64,000 nucleotides of DNA from an uncultured Acidimicrobiales bacterium (GTDB lineage Bacteria > Actinomycetota > Acidimicrobiia > Acidimicrobiales > Aldehydirespiratoraceae). The stretch spans positions 21,907 through 85,906 of the forward strand of contig CAJQPN010000040.1 of the NCBI GenBank assembly GCA_905480195.1. Reading direction: 5' to 3'. How positions within the stretch are numbered: the stretch's first letter is position 1; each line of letters opens with the position of its first letter. Positions 1 through 9,940 of the stretch are shown here, piece by piece. The notes under the pieces were generated by a model. It was given only the letters and a program-made list of their open reading frames with translations. It had not been told where the DNA came from and did no database searches. Made by a program: the position numbers and the translations under genes.

Positions 1-271
1 CACCGGCTTCGGTCACGACCTCGATGAACTCGGGAATGGGCGAACCCATACCAACGTTCTCGAGGAGCCAGACCGCAGCGTCGTAGACCTGCTGTAGATC
101 GGCCTCGGTCAGCGGCTTGTACAGACCGCCTACAAGGCCCGGCCGCACTGGCCGCATGTCCTTGCCGAGCGGGGCCTGGCGGGCCGCGACCCGCCCGGCG
201 CGCCCGCCGGAGCGTCGCCTCGGACCGGGGCTTCCCGTCGCCGCGTTGTCAACCGCGCTGGTGTTGCTCAT
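1..271 (-). CDS. MttB-family trimethylamine/betaine methyltransferase, N-terminus only (runs off left edge)
   Basis: The first 90 residues of a protein resembling the trimethylamine:corrinoid methyltransferase family (MttB, COG5598). The basic segment RRRSGGRAGRVAARQAP followed by RPGLVGGLYKPLTEADL and an ALxLLEN-like helix is the usual N-terminus of this family, which moves a methyl group from quaternary or tertiary amines to a corrinoid protein. The ATG at 271 has AGGGAA a few bases upstream. It begins 17 bases after the stop of the dimethylglycine-dehydrogenase-like gene, so the two are probably one operon. The catalytic part lies outside the window, so substrate and presence of a pyrrolysine codon cannot be judged. 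Family fairly sure, substrate unknown. Confidence 0.75.
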   Translation of the reverse strand, partial: MSNTSAVDNAATGSPGPRRRSGGRAGRVAARQAPLGKDMRPVRPGLVGGLYKPLTEADLQQVYDAAVWLLENVGMGSPIPEFIEVVTEAG

Positions 272-288
272 TTCGGTTCCCTGTCGGG

Positions 289-2715
289 TCAGGCGCGAAG
301 CGCGGCGTTGGTTGGATCGTAGGCAGCGTCGGCGAGCACCGTGGCAGTGCGGCGAACGCCGAGCATGTTGAGTTCAAACGTCGATCCGGGCACCTCGTAG
401 TCGGGTGCCACGTACACGAAGCCGAGGGATTTTCCGACCGAGTGGCCGTAGGCGCCGGACGTCCCGATTCCCATGACCTCTCCATCGGAACCGTAGGCAG
501 GCTCGTTGCCACGCAAATCGGAATCACCGTCGGAGATCTCGCAATAGACGAGCACCATCGAGAGCGGATCGGCCTGGTCGCGCCGGGCGATGGTGGCCTC
601 CTTGCCGATGAAGTCACCGTCGAAGTCGACGAACCGTTCGATGCGAGCCTCGATCGGGGTGATCTCGGTGGTGAGCTCAGATCCCCAGGCTTTGTAGCCC
701 TTCTCGATACGCATCACATTCATGGCATACGACCCGAAGTGAACCATCCCGTGGGGCTCGCCGGCGGCGATGAGAGCGTCGTAGACCCCGGCCATTTCGT
801 CGATCGGCATGTGGAGCTCCCAGCCGAGCTCGCCGACATAGCTGACCCGCAACGCCCTCATTTCGACACCGGCGACGGTGATCTCCTTGGCAGTGAGCCA
901 GCGGAATGCTGGTGCGTGAAGGTCGGCATCGGTGAGCCCGGAAAGCACCTCGCGGGAGCAAGGGCCGGTGACGGCGAGAATGCCGTTGGCATCGGTGACG
1001 TCGGTGACAGTCACATCCTCACCCTCGAGGATGTGGTCCTTGAGCCAGTCCTCGTCGTGTTTGGTGCCCATGATCGCCGAGTTCAGGTAGTAGCGCCCCT
1101 CGCCGAGGCGGGTGATGGTCATCTCACACTCGATGCCTCCGAGATCGGTCAGCATGTGCACGAGACGCATACCCCCATCCTTGCCCGGGATCTTGTTGGC
1201 ACTGACGCGGTTCAGCAGGTCGGCAGCGTTGGCACCGGTGACTTCGAACTTCGCGAACGCCGTGAGGTCAGCGATGCCGACACGCTCGCGGGTGCCCCGT
1301 ACCTCCTCGCCGACGATGTCGTGGGCGTTGGACCGCAGGAAGGTGTGCTGTTCGGGGGCACCGAAGTACTGCGGGCGCTCCCAGCCGAAGACTTCTTCCC
1401 ACTGCGCTCCTCGTGCGTCGAGTCGTTCGTAGAGCGGGTTGGTCTTCTGCTTCCGGGCCGCTGGGTGGTGCTCGCCCGGAGGACGTGTGGCATACATGAG
1501 GTGGTATTCCTCGATCGCTTTTTCGACCGCAAACTGACCGGACGCGCCTGCGTGAGCGCCGAAGCGGCGCGGGTCCATGCCACGCACGTTGATCTCGGTC
1601 TGGCCGTGGACCATCCACTGCGCGAGGTACTTGCCGGCGCCAGGCCCCTGCGTGATGCCGATCGACGCGCCACTGCAGTGCCAGTAGTTGGTCAAGCCGG
1701 CTTCGGGCCCCATCAGATAGCCAGAATCGGGTGTGTGGGTGATCGGGCCTGACACGATCTTTTTGATGCCACTGTCGGCCCACGCCGGAACTCGCTCGAG
1801 GGCTACGGTGAGGCAGTCGGCGATGACGTCGAGATCGGGTGGGGTCAAGTAGAAGTCGAGATTCCAGTCGATTCCGTCGACACCGTAGGTCTGGGCGCCA
1901 GCGGTCTCGTACGGACCGATCAGGATGCCGTCAATCTCGCGACGGTAGTACGACGACGAGATCGGGTCTCGGGTGACAGGGATCTCAAAGTCGAGCGCCT
2001 TCATCGCGTCGAGTGGCTCACTGATGATGTACTGGTGGATCACCGACACGATCGGCACGTCGATTCCCACCATCGCTCCAAGCTGCGGCGCGTAGTGGCC
2101 CGCGGCGTTCACGACATGTTCGGCGATGATCCGGCCCTGCTCGCTGATGATCTCCCAGCGACCGTCAGGCAGCTGATTCATGTCGGTGACACGATTGTTC
2201 CGAATGATCTGCGCACCAAGCTGACGGGCACCCTTGGCCATTGCATTGGTGACGCCGGTCGGATCGGCCCAGCCGTCGTTCGGCGTCCAGAGGGCCGACT
2301 GCACATCGTCGATGTTCTCCATGAGCGGGTTGAGCTCCTGGATGCGGGCCTTGTCCACGATCTCGTTCTCGATCCCCAGCTGGTCGAGCTGGGCACTCAC
2401 CTGGCGGTGCCAGAGGACATCATTTTCGGAGATGGCGAACCGCAGTGCGCCACATCCGTGCCAACCAGAGAAGAGACCGGTCTCCTCCTCGATCTTCGGG
2501 TAGAGGGAGACGGCTTCCTCGTGCACCTTCGCCATGTTGAGGTCGCCAATGAAGTTTGGGACGAGACCGGCGGCGTGCCAGGTCGAGCCCGAGGTGAGTT
2601 CGCCCTTCTCGATCAACACGGTGTCTGGACCCCAGCCCTCGTGGGCCAGGAAGTACAGCAAGCCGACGCCCATGGCGCCGCCACCGACGATCACACATCG
2701 CGCTTCATCCCTCAC
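289..2715 (-). CDS. Dimethylglycine/sarcosine dehydrogenase-type FAD oxidoreductase with GcvT domain
   Basis: About 808 residues. The N-terminal half is a DAO-type FAD domain with the dinucleotide motif VIVGGGAMG and the segment [11 protein letters not shown], where the His of related dimethylglycine dehydrogenases carries covalent FAD. The C-terminal half is a GcvT/aminomethyltransferase-like folate domain ([14 protein letters not shown], ending in a YDPTNAALR tail). Family members oxidatively demethylate dimethylglycine or sarcosine and pass the one-carbon unit to tetrahydrofolate. I chose the GTG at 2715 because GAGGGG lies about 9 bases upstream; an in-frame TTG at 2754 sits only 3 bases after the presumed -10 and would be too close to it. 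It is divergent from an IclR gene across a shared palindrome, and leads into the MttB-family gene. Exact substrate is inferred. Confidence 0.85.
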   Translation of the reverse strand: MRDEARCVIVGGGAMGVGLLYFLAHEGWGPDTVLIEKGELTSGSTWHAAGLVPNFIGDLNMAKVHEEAVSLYPKIEEETGLFSGWHGCGALRFAISENDVLWHRQVSAQLDQLGIENEIVDKARIQELNPLMENIDDVQSALWTPNDGWADPTGVTNAMAKGARQLGAQIIRNNRVTDMNQLPDGRWEIISEQGRIIAEHVVNAAGHYAPQLGAMVGIDVPIVSVIHQYIISEPLDAMKALDFEIPVTRDPISSSYYRREIDGILIGPYETAGAQTYGVDGIDWNLDFYLTPPDLDVIADCLTVALERVPAWADSGIKKIVSGPITHTPDSGYLMGPEAGLTNYWHCSGASIGITQGPGAGKYLAQWMVHGQTEINVRGMDPRRFGAHAGASGQFAVEKAIEEYHLMYATRPPGEHHPAARKQKTNPLYERLDARGAQWEEVFGWERPQYFGAPEQHTFLRSNAHDIVGEEVRGTRERVGIADLTAFAKFEVTGANAADLLNRVSANKIPGKDGGMRLVHMLTDLGGIECEMTITRLGEGRYYLNSAIMGTKHDEDWLKDHILEGEDVTVTDVTDANGILAVTGPCSREVLSGLTDADLHAPAFRWLTAKEITVAGVEMRALRVSYVGELGWELHMPIDEMAGVYDALIAAGEPHGMVHFGSYAMNVMRIEKGYKAWGSELTTEITPIEARIERFVDFDGDFIGKEATIARRDQADPLSMVLVYCEISDGDSDLRGNEPAYGSDGEVMGIGTSGAYGHSVGKSLGFVYVAPDYEVPGSTFELNMLGVRRTATVLADAAYDPTNAALRA

Positions 2716-2757
2716 GGTTGATATCCCCTCAAAATCGATGTTCTGTATCGTCAACCG

Positions 2758-2806
2758 ACACTAGCGTTCCACTGAATGGAACGTTCCATTCAGTGGCGGC
2801 TAGTGT
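2758..2806. promoter_or_regulatory. IclR-type palindromic operator between two divergent -10 boxes
   Basis: A perfect 28-bp inverted repeat occupies 2769-2796; each arm is CCACTGAATGGAAC and the core reads TGGAACGTTCCA, similar in style to known IclR-family sites. It is flanked by two oppositely oriented copies of TAGTGT (minus strand 2763-2758, plus strand 2801-2806), which fit as -10 boxes for the dehydrogenase operon and for the regulator. The palindrome would therefore cover the -35 regions of both promoters. Repression or activation of both units by the adjacent IclR protein is an inference. Confidence 0.8.
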
Positions 2807-2816
2807 AGCTCTCGTC

Positions 2817-3551
2817 ATGCAAGCAATCGAACGAACGTTCACGGTTCTACGCGCGATCGCATCTCGCACCGGCACCTCGACGCTCGCCGATATCACCAAG
2901 GAGTCAGGCCTTCCCAAGTCGACCGTCCTCCGTCTTCTGATCGCCCTGGAGGACCAGGGCGCTGTGCAGACAGTCGGTGGCCGCTACGCAATCGGGCCCG
3001 GCCTCACCGCACTCTCCCAGCAGGGCGCTCCCGTCAGTGCTCTCAAAGAAGTCGCTCGCCCCCATCTGGTTGAGCTCGCAGAGTTCCTCCAAGAGAACGT
3101 GTCGTTGATGATCCCCGACGGTGACGCCACGCTTTACATCGACACGGCCGTGTCGGAGAGTTCGGTCATGGTCCAAGACTGGACCGGTGAGCGGCTCCCC
3201 TACCACGGCTCGGCTGGCGGGCTTGCGTTGCTGTCATCGTGGACCGATGGCGAGATCGCCGATCATGCGGCGACCGGACTCGAGGCCTACACCCCGACCA
3301 CGGTGACGACGCTTGCTGAACTTATGGCAAAGGTCGACCACACTCGCCGCACCGGTGTGGCGCTTACTCACCAGGAATTCAGTGACGAGGTCAATGGATT
3401 CGGGGCGGTCGTCACCGGGCCAGACGGTGAGTCGCTCGCCGCTGTCAACGCGTATGGCCCCGACTACCGGTTCCCCGGCGACCGGCAGGTCGCTGAGATC
3501 AGCACGGCGGTCTTCAACACCGCTTGCGTCATCAGCGACCGACTTGTCTGA
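2817..3551 (+). CDS. IclR-family transcriptional regulator
   Basis: About 244 residues: an N-terminal winged helix-turn-helix (residues about 3-65, with TLADITKESGLPKSTVLRLL as the recognition region) and a C-terminal effector-binding domain (about 75-240). The ATG at 2817 starts directly at the HTH (MQAIERTFTVLRAI) and lies 10 bases after the TAGTGT box, giving a very short leader; upstream in-frame codons read through the operator and are not likely translated. The gene is divergent from the dehydrogenase/MttB operon and followed 42 bases later by an amidase. The effector is probably an amine or betaine-related metabolite, an inference from context only. Confidence 0.9.
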   Translation: MQAIERTFTVLRAIASRTGTSTLADITKESGLPKSTVLRLLIALEDQGAVQTVGGRYAIGPGLTALSQQGAPVSALKEVARPHLVELAEFLQENVSLMIPDGDATLYIDTAVSESSVMVQDWTGERLPYHGSAGGLALLSSWTDGEIADHAATGLEAYTPTTVTTLAELMAKVDHTRRTGVALTHQEFSDEVNGFGAVVTGPDGESLAAVNAYGPDYRFPGDRQVAEISTAVFNTACVISDRLV

Positions 3552-3593
3552 TCGGCAGTTGCACTGCTCACGCAGCGCTGGTCTGATCTGCGG

Positions 3594-5006
3594 ATGGCCG
3601 AACTCACCAGACCGCTGACCGACATCATCGCCGACCTCGACTCGGGCACAATCAGCGCGACGGAGTTGCTCGATGCCCACCTCGATCGAATCGAGCGGCT
3701 CGACGGCGACATCAACGCCGTTGTCACCCTCGCCCCCGACCGGGCCCGCAAGGAGGCCGGCGCCATCGACCGCGCCCGCGCCAACGGCGAAAGCCTCGGC
3801 GCACTGGCCGGCGTCCCCATCACCATCAAGGATGCCCTCGCCACCGAGGGCATCCGATCCACCGGCGGTGCCACCGAGCTCGCTGATCACATACCCACCG
3901 AAGACGCCACCGTCGTGTCAACGGTCCGCAACGCAGGTGCAGTCGTCTTCGGCAAGACCAACATCCCGCGCTGGTCCGGCGACTACCAGAGCTACAACGA
4001 GCTGTTCGGAACGACCAAGAACCCGTGGGATGTCGAACGGACGCCGGGGGGGTCGTCGGGAGGGCCGGCCGCTGCGGTGGCTATGGGTTTCACTGCCTTC
4101 GAGATCGGGACCGACATCGGTGGGTCGATCCGGGTGCCGTCTTCATTCTGCGGGATCTACGGCCACAAGCCGAGCTTCGGTGTGATCCCGACCTACGGCT
4201 ACCTCGATAGCGTCCGGTTCCATCGCAACGTGAGCGACGTCAACGTGTTCGGACCGTTGGCTCGATCGATCGACGACCTCGACCTGTTGTTCGACCTTCT
4301 GGCAGGCCCGAACCCCGACGACGCCCCCGGCTGGAAGCTTGACCTTCCGGCATCGAGGGCAGAAACGATCGGTGACTTCCGTGTCGCTGCGTGGCTCGAC
4401 AGCGACTTCGCTCCGATCGACGCCTCTGTCGGCGCCGTTCTTGCTGATGCGGTCGAAGCGCTGGAGCGCGCCGGCGCCCGCATCGATCACGGCCGGCGGC
4501 CACAAATCGATGCGGCCACGGCTGCCCTCAACGGCTCGGCGCTGATCGGGCTTGCGACCCGCATCTCCGACAGCGACAGCCCGGAAGGACCCGAGCCATC
4601 GGGTGCGCCGGTGCCCCACCGCCAGTGGGACGTCCGTCATCGTGAACGCGGTGAGGTTCGCCAGAGATGGGCCGACTTCTTCGACGAGGTCGATGTCCTC
4701 CTCTGTCCCGTCACACCGGTCCCGGCCTTCCGGCATGTGCACTCCGAGCAGGGCTCGAACTGGATCCATGCCGAACTCGAAGAGTTTGGCGGCATGCCGT
4801 ATGGCGAGTTGGTTTTGTGGAATGCGCTCATCGGCAGCGCCTACCTCCCCGTGACGACTCCTCCAGTGGGACGCACCGCAGACGGGCTCCCCGTTGGCAT
4901 CCAGGTCGTCGCTCCCTATCTCCACGACCGGACCGCGCTCACGTTCGCTCGACGGATCACCGAGGTTCTCGGTGGTTATACGGCACCGCCTTGTGCCGTG
5001 CGGTAG
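3594..5006 (+). CDS. Amidase signature family hydrolase
   Basis: 470 residues of the amidase signature family. The Ser-cisSer-Lys triad is visible: Lys in GVPITIKDAL (about residue 80), the Gly/Ser-rich block GGSSGGPAAAVAMG (about 150) and the nucleophile block GTDIGGSIRVPSSFCG (about 175). The C-terminal part has the usual PVTTPPVGRTADGLPVGIQVV. Such enzymes hydrolyse amides, including GatA-type, but no gatB/gatC neighbours are present, so a catabolic amidase is more likely. The start at 3594 lacks a clear ribosome site. It lies in the same direction as the IclR gene and may be cotranscribed. Confidence 0.85.
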   Translation: MAELTRPLTDIIADLDSGTISATELLDAHLDRIERLDGDINAVVTLAPDRARKEAGAIDRARANGESLGALAGVPITIKDALATEGIRSTGGATELADHIPTEDATVVSTVRNAGAVVFGKTNIPRWSGDYQSYNELFGTTKNPWDVERTPGGSSGGPAAAVAMGFTAFEIGTDIGGSIRVPSSFCGIYGHKPSFGVIPTYGYLDSVRFHRNVSDVNVFGPLARSIDDLDLLFDLLAGPNPDDAPGWKLDLPASRAETIGDFRVAAWLDSDFAPIDASVGAVLADAVEALERAGARIDHGRRPQIDAATAALNGSALIGLATRISDSDSPEGPEPSGAPVPHRQWDVRHRERGEVRQRWADFFDEVDVLLCPVTPVPAFRHVHSEQGSNWIHAELEEFGGMPYGELVLWNALIGSAYLPVTTPPVGRTADGLPVGIQVVAPYLHDRTALTFARRITEVLGGYTAPPCAVR

Positions 5007-5088
5007 CACCGACACGTGGTGAGCGGCCAACGCAGTGTGACGGCTCCCCCACAACGGTGAACTCCTTGCACTGCATCGTCGTGTTCGA

Positions 5089-6429
5089 CTAGCCGTTACC
5101 TCCGGGCGACCAGAACGCAACGTCACCACCGCTCACCCGGACCGGGCCACCACCGCCGATCTCGCGCACCTGAATACTGTCACCGAGTTCGTCTTGGGCG
5201 GCGTAGACGATCGCGTCGCTGGCCGGCGACCAAATCCGCGGAGATTCGGTGTACTGCCACGAGAAGAAGACGAAGTTCCGAAAGAACGTGAGCGTCGGTC
5301 GGAAGGGTTCGAGGCGACGCACCGACTCGCCGTCCCAAATCGCCCAAACAGCGCCGTCGAGTTCGGCGCTAGGTTGCATGAGTGCAAGCTTGGTGCCGTC
5401 GGGTGACCACTCGGTCCAGATCGACAATTCGTCGGAAATCGGTGTGCGCTCTCCGGTCTCGAGGTCAACGATCTCGGTCGGCGCCGTCACGGTGACCGGT
5501 ATGAACCTGACCGTGACGTCACCTCTCGCCGCCGGACCAACCGAGTGGGCAAGAAGTGCCTGGCTTCCGTCGGGTGACACCGAGATGCCGGTCGACCCCT
5601 CGACCGGCCCGAGATCATCGGACTCCAACGTGTCGACGTCAAGGCGAACGAGCCGTCCACCTTCTGCAGTCTCCTCGACAATCAGAACTTGCCGCGTACC
5701 CGGAATCCAGGCTGGAGCGAGGAATAACTGGCCAGGTTCGCCGAGGGGTTCAATGATCGTCAGGTCGTTGGGATCGCGCACCAACGCGAGCGATCGATCA
5801 CGGTGGATGACCAGGTCATCGCCTCCACCGGGTTCCCATGCCAAGTAAAAGCTTGCCGTGTCGAGACTCTCCTCGGTGACTGGGACACCGTCAGGCCCGA
5901 GGATGTCGAGCGACGTTCCGAGGGGTCCGGGTCCGAGCGCTGCGATGTACTCACCTTCGGCACTCCAAGAGTAAAAGAAGTACGGCCGACGGGCGGCTCG
6001 GAGCGTGACCGCACCGTCTTGGACTGCCATCGTCATAACCGGCTCACCAACCGCGGTCGCGATGATGCTCGTTCCGTCACGCGACCACGTCGGCTGGGTC
6101 ACCGACACACCAGCGGTAGGGAAGGTCCCGGTAGGGCGGCCTGATGGGGTAGTGATGATCAAGGCGCGGGATCCGCCGATGGCGAGTGAACCTGTCAGAT
6201 GGTCACCGATCCCAGGAGCACCCAGCGGTGATGGGACAGTCGTGGTCGGACTCGTGCCTTTGTCTGACGGCGGCAGCGTTGTGGTGTTGGACGGTGAGAG
6301 CCCCGACTCGATGACGGTCGTCGTGGGTGCCGAGAAGCGGGCTTGGAGTTCCTCCGGGCTCACCGATGTGCAGCTACCGGCGAGGAGAGCGCCAGCGGTC
6401 AGGGCAAGGCCGAGTAAGACGAAGCGCAC
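5089..6429 (-). CDS. Secreted lipoprotein with TolB/WD40-like beta-propeller repeats
   Basis: About 446 residues. The GTG at 6429 starts a short signal peptide (VRFVLLGLALTAGALLAGSC) with lipobox LAGS-C, so the mature protein should be lipid-anchored outside the membrane. A Thr/Pro/Ser-rich linker follows, then repeated blades with WSRDGTSI, VSPDGSQALLA and WSPDGTKLALM, typical of TolB-like propellers. TACGGT lies 6 bases before the GTG, which supports this start over longer open-frame versions. Ligand and partner are unknown. It is convergent with the amidase and divergent from the universal stress protein. Confidence 0.8.
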   Translation of the reverse strand: MRFVLLGLALTAGALLAGSCTSVSPEELQARFSAPTTTVIESGLSPSNTTTLPPSDKGTSPTTTVPSPLGAPGIGDHLTGSLAIGGSRALIITTPSGRPTGTFPTAGVSVTQPTWSRDGTSIIATAVGEPVMTMAVQDGAVTLRAARRPYFFYSWSAEGEYIAALGPGPLGTSLDILGPDGVPVTEESLDTASFYLAWEPGGGDDLVIHRDRSLALVRDPNDLTIIEPLGEPGQLFLAPAWIPGTRQVLIVEETAEGGRLVRLDVDTLESDDLGPVEGSTGISVSPDGSQALLAHSVGPAARGDVTVRFIPVTVTAPTEIVDLETGERTPISDELSIWTEWSPDGTKLALMQPSAELDGAVWAIWDGESVRRLEPFRPTLTFFRNFVFFSWQYTESPRIWSPASDAIVYAAQDELGDSIQVREIGGGGPVRVSGGDVAFWSPGGNG

Positions 6430-6435
6430 CTTCGG

Positions 6436-6441
6436 ACCGTA
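6436..6441 (-). promoter_or_regulatory. -10 box of the lipoprotein gene (leaderless layout)
   Basis: TACGGT on the minus strand, 6 nt before GTG 6429. A start site about 6-7 nt downstream would coincide with the start codon. Confidence 0.55.
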
Positions 6442-6544
6442 CCCGACTGGATGACGTGTCGACCCTCTCGGGCCTGCGCGAGGAGAGACGTTTGGCAAAG
6501 TCGGCGCAGGACGAAAGTCCCTGCCGCAATCTGGGTGACCGCCG

Positions 6545-6568
6545 CATAATCGGAATCCGACCAGGAGA
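6545..6568 (+). promoter_or_regulatory. Promoter and ribosome site of the universal stress protein gene
   Basis: CATAAT at 6545-6550 fits a -10 box and AGGAGA at 6563-6568 is a strong ribosome site 5 nt before ATG 6574. This gene therefore has a normal led transcript, unlike many others here. Confidence 0.5.
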
Positions 6569-6573
6569 TAGTC

Positions 6574-7404
6574 ATGTTTCAGCTGATCATCGTTCCCCTC
6601 GATGGCTCCGAAGAAGCGACGCTCGCCACCGGACCCGCCTACGTGCTTGCCCGACGGCTCGGCGTGCCAGTGCGTGTCCTGGCGCTCTCGAAGGCTCACG
6701 AAGACCCCACGGAGATCCATGACGCGCTCGTCGCTCAGTTGGGTCCGACCGGTGATTTGCCACGAGTGATCGACGTCGTCCCGATCCGCCGATCGGTGGC
6801 CGAGGACATCCGTGAGCTTGCTGCCCAAAACGCCTCAGCACTGATCGTCATGGCATCGCATGGGCATGGCCGCTTGGCTGCAGTGGTGGGCAGCGTTGCC
6901 AACGACATTCTCGCCCACGCTGAGCAGGCGGTGCTCCTTGTCGGGCCCGCATCGATCCCAGGACGCTTTCGGACGGACGGGCCCGCACTCGTCTGCGTGT
7001 TCGGTGATGATGACCGGATGCTGTTGGATACGACCGCCGAGTTCCTCCACGAAACCGACTTCGACCCAGTCGTGATGCACGTGACAAGTCCAGGGTCCGC
7101 TCACCTGCTTGACCTGGCCCATCGCCAGCCCGGGGGATCAGACGTTCCGATGGAAAGTCTTACTGCGCAACACGCAGCACTCGACCTTGAGGGATCGACG
7201 GACCGAGTCGCGATCGACTTCGACGTCTACCATGCCAAGAACCCCGCCCTGGCAATCGTTGAGCAAGCGAGTACACGCCGGGCAGGCGTCATCGTCATGG
7301 CGACACATGCCCGCCATGGGCTCGATCGGCTCACCCACGGCAGCGTGACTGCGGAGGTGGTGCGCGAAGCACCTTGCCCGGTGTTGGTCATCGGGTTGGG
7401 TTAG
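6574..7404 (+). CDS. Universal stress protein with two UspA domains
   Basis: 276 residues made of two tandem UspA folds (about 1-140 and 145-276). The first starts [14 protein letters not shown] and both have the ATP-binding loop near their ends ([21 protein letters not shown] and [20 protein letters not shown]), followed by APCPVLVIG at the C-terminus. Tandem UspA proteins of actinobacteria often bind ATP and respond to hypoxia or stress. The stop codon overlaps that of the convergent dehydrogenase gene by 3 nt. Confidence 0.9.
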   Translation: MFQLIIVPLDGSEEATLATGPAYVLARRLGVPVRVLALSKAHEDPTEIHDALVAQLGPTGDLPRVIDVVPIRRSVAEDIRELAAQNASALIVMASHGHGRLAAVVGSVANDILAHAEQAVLLVGPASIPGRFRTDGPALVCVFGDDDRMLLDTTAEFLHETDFDPVVMHVTSPGSAHLLDLAHRQPGGSDVPMESLTAQHAALDLEGSTDRVAIDFDVYHAKNPALAIVEQASTRRAGVIVMATHARHGLDRLTHGSVTAEVVREAPCPVLVIGLG

Positions 7405-9851
7405 TCCTCAAGGTGCGGCCGCAGGTTCGTGGGGTCGTACCACGAGCGGATCGAGACCGAAAGCGGCACGCGACGACCACCAATGTTGGTCTCCCACTGG
7501 GCATCGTCGAGCCACGTCTTGGTGACTGCATCGCCGTTGGGGTGCTCGACGTACCCCATCGCACAACAGCGGTCCTGGGTAACCGACCACATCGATGATG
7601 AGGTGCGACCGACCACGACTCCATCGCGGTAGAGCGGCTCATCGTGGTACGTGAGGAGGTCGCGATCTTCGACTCGGAACTGGACGAGACGCTTACGTAG
7701 AGGCTGGTCTCGCTGAGCAACGAGGGCGTCGCGACCGATGAAATCGTCTTTTTCCCAATCGACCACGAACCCGAGCCCTGCCTCGAGTGGCGTGTCTTCA
7801 TCGGTGATGTCGTGACCCCAGTGACGCATGCCTGCTTCGAGGCGCAGCGAGTTCATCGCGTGGTAGCCCGCCAGCACCAGTCCGTGCTTCTCTCCTGCGT
7901 CGACCACCGCGTCGTAGACGGTGCCCGCGTTGTCGTTGGGCACGTAGAGTTCCCAGCCGAGCTCGCCGACATAGCTCATCCGCAACGCAAGGCACCTTTG
8001 GCCAGCGAGCTCAATTCGCTTGCTCCAGCCGAACGGGAATCCTTCGTTCGACAGATCAGCCTGGGTGAGCTCGGTTAGCAACTTGCGGCTGTTGGGGCCC
8101 ATCACCCCGAGCATCGCGAAGTCGTGTGTGACGTTGGTGAGCGTGACCTTCTTGCCTGCGGCGGCCCGTCGTAACCAGGTCCAGTCACGGTTCTCTGCGG
8201 CGGCGGCGGTGACGACGAGGAAGCCGTCCTCGCTCAGGCGAGTGACCGTCAGATCGGCTTCGATCCCACCCTTGTGATTACACCACTGGGTGTAGATCGC
8301 CTTGTGGATCGGGGCATCGATGTTCGCAACCGAGATTCGGTTGAGGACATCGAGGGCATCAGGCCCCTCGACCCGGAATTTCGCAAACGACGTCTGGTCG
8401 AACAAGCCGACCGCCTCTCGTGCACCCGTGCACTCACGAACCATGTTGTCATGCCAGTTTTGTTTGCCGTACGAGTACTCGTACTCGCGAGCCTGGCCTT
8501 CGTCGGCGAACCAGTTTGGGCGCTCCCAGCCTGCGGTCTCGCCGAAGACGGCATTTGCGGCATCGAGTCGCTCATGTAGCGGAGACAAGCGAATACCGCG
8601 CGCCGACTCGTACTGCCGGAACGGCCAGTGCATGGCGTAGAGAAGACCGAGACTCTCAGAGATCCGGCTCTTGAGGTACTCGACGTCTCCTTGGAACGGC
8701 TGAGCGCGTCGGATATCAACTGAGTTGAGGTCCATTGGTGGGTGCTTGTCAGCAATCCAATCAGCCAACGCCCACCCGACGCCGCCAGCCGACTGGATAC
8801 CGACCGAGTTGAAGCCGGCCGCGACGTAGCAGTTGTCGACCTCGGGAGCCTCTCCCATGTAGTACACCCCGTCGGGGGTGAATGCTTCCGGGCCGTTGAA
8901 GAACAACTGCAGCCCGACCTCGCCGAGCACGGGCACGCGGTGCATGGCAGCCTCGAAGATCGGACCCACATGCTCCCAGTCCTCAGGAAGGCTGGCGAAG
9001 CTGAAGTCGCGAGGAACTTCGTCGGTGCGCCAGATCTTGCCGCGTGGCTCGAAGAAGCCAGCCATGATCTTGCCGGTCTCTTCCTTGAAGTAGGTGTAGT
9101 TGCCGGGGTCGCGCAGCGTCGGCGTGCCAGGATTGAGTCCCTCTACCGGCTCGGTGACGATGTAGAAGTGCTCACACGCCTGCAGTGGCACGTTCACGCC
9201 GATCTGGGCGGCGAGGTGCCGGGTCCACATACCGGTGGCGAGCACGACGATTTCGGCTTCGATCTCACCCTGCTCGGTAACGACCCCGGTTACCTTGCCA
9301 TTGCTGGCGGTGAGCCGGGTCACGGCGACGTTCTCAATCACCTTCGCACCCCGCGCCTTCGCCCCCTTGGCGAGCGCCATCGTGGTGTCGACAGGCGAAG
9401 TCTGGCCATCCCTCGGGATGTACAGCGCACCAACAAGATCGTCGGTGCGCATGTGCGGCCACTTCGCCGATGCCTCCTCAAGGTCGAGAATGTGGGTCTC
9501 GACTCCAACGCCTTCGGCCATCGTCGCGCTGCGCAGAATCTCCTCCCACCGCTCGTCGTTGTCGGCAACGCTCAACGAGCCGGGCGTGCGGTAGCCCGTT
9601 GCCTGGCCAGTTTCGTCTTCGAGTTCTTCGAAGAGGCGGGCAGAATAGGTGGCCAGTTTGGTGAGTGAGTGAGTCGATTTGAGTTGGCTCACCAAACCTG
9701 CAGCGTGCCATGTCGTACCGGCCGTGAGCGTGTTCTGTTCGAGCACAACGACATCGGTGATGTCGCGACGGGTGAGGTGATAGGCGATGCTGCATCCGAT
9801 GATCCCGCCGCCGATGACGACAACTTGAGCGCAATCCGGAACGCGTGACAT
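7401..9851 (-). CDS. Second dimethylglycine/sarcosine dehydrogenase-type FAD-GcvT protein
   Basis: About 816 residues with the same architecture as the protein at 289-2715: FAD motif [17 protein letters not shown], the [15 protein letters not shown] segment with the FAD-linking His, and a C-terminal GcvT-like folate domain ([28 protein letters not shown]). It probably oxidises another N-methylated glycine derivative. ATG 9851 directly precedes the Rossmann strand and has TACCCT 6 nt upstream, so I prefer it to an in-frame GTG at 9923. The upstream F420-type oxidoreductase ends 89 bases away in the same direction. Confidence 0.85.
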   Translation of the reverse strand: MSRVPDCAQVVVIGGGIIGCSIAYHLTRRDITDVVVLEQNTLTAGTTWHAAGLVSQLKSTHSLTKLATYSARLFEELEDETGQATGYRTPGSLSVADNDERWEEILRSATMAEGVGVETHILDLEEASAKWPHMRTDDLVGALYIPRDGQTSPVDTTMALAKGAKARGAKVIENVAVTRLTASNGKVTGVVTEQGEIEAEIVVLATGMWTRHLAAQIGVNVPLQACEHFYIVTEPVEGLNPGTPTLRDPGNYTYFKEETGKIMAGFFEPRGKIWRTDEVPRDFSFASLPEDWEHVGPIFEAAMHRVPVLGEVGLQLFFNGPEAFTPDGVYYMGEAPEVDNCYVAAGFNSVGIQSAGGVGWALADWIADKHPPMDLNSVDIRRAQPFQGDVEYLKSRISESLGLLYAMHWPFRQYESARGIRLSPLHERLDAANAVFGETAGWERPNWFADEGQAREYEYSYGKQNWHDNMVRECTGAREAVGLFDQTSFAKFRVEGPDALDVLNRISVANIDAPIHKAIYTQWCNHKGGIEADLTVTRLSEDGFLVVTAAAAENRDWTWLRRAAAGKKVTLTNVTHDFAMLGVMGPNSRKLLTELTQADLSNEGFPFGWSKRIELAGQRCLALRMSYVGELGWELYVPNDNAGTVYDAVVDAGEKHGLVLAGYHAMNSLRLEAGMRHWGHDITDEDTPLEAGLGFVVDWEKDDFIGRDALVAQRDQPLRKRLVQFRVEDRDLLTYHDEPLYRDGVVVGRTSSSMWSVTQDRCCAMGYVEHPNGDAVTKTWLDDAQWETNIGGRRVPLSVSIRSWYDPTNLRPHLED

Positions 9852-9857
9852 CCCGGG

Positions 9858-9863
9858 AGGGTA
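9858..9863 (-). promoter_or_regulatory. -10 box of the second dehydrogenase (leaderless layout)
   Basis: TACCCT on the minus strand, 6 nt before ATG 9851; decides the start against the GTG at 9923. Confidence 0.55.
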
Positions 9864-9940
9864 GTGCCTTGAACCCCCGGAGAAGACTGCGCAATGACTG
9901 GTTCCCGTGAGCGAAACCGACACCCGAAGCGATGAACGCG

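Noticed and set aside
442..1752. Long open frame (436 codons) on the plus strand inside the first dehydrogenase
   Set aside because: It is antisense to a clear FAD-GcvT gene, has no recognisable domain, and GC-rich codon bias readily makes such shadows.
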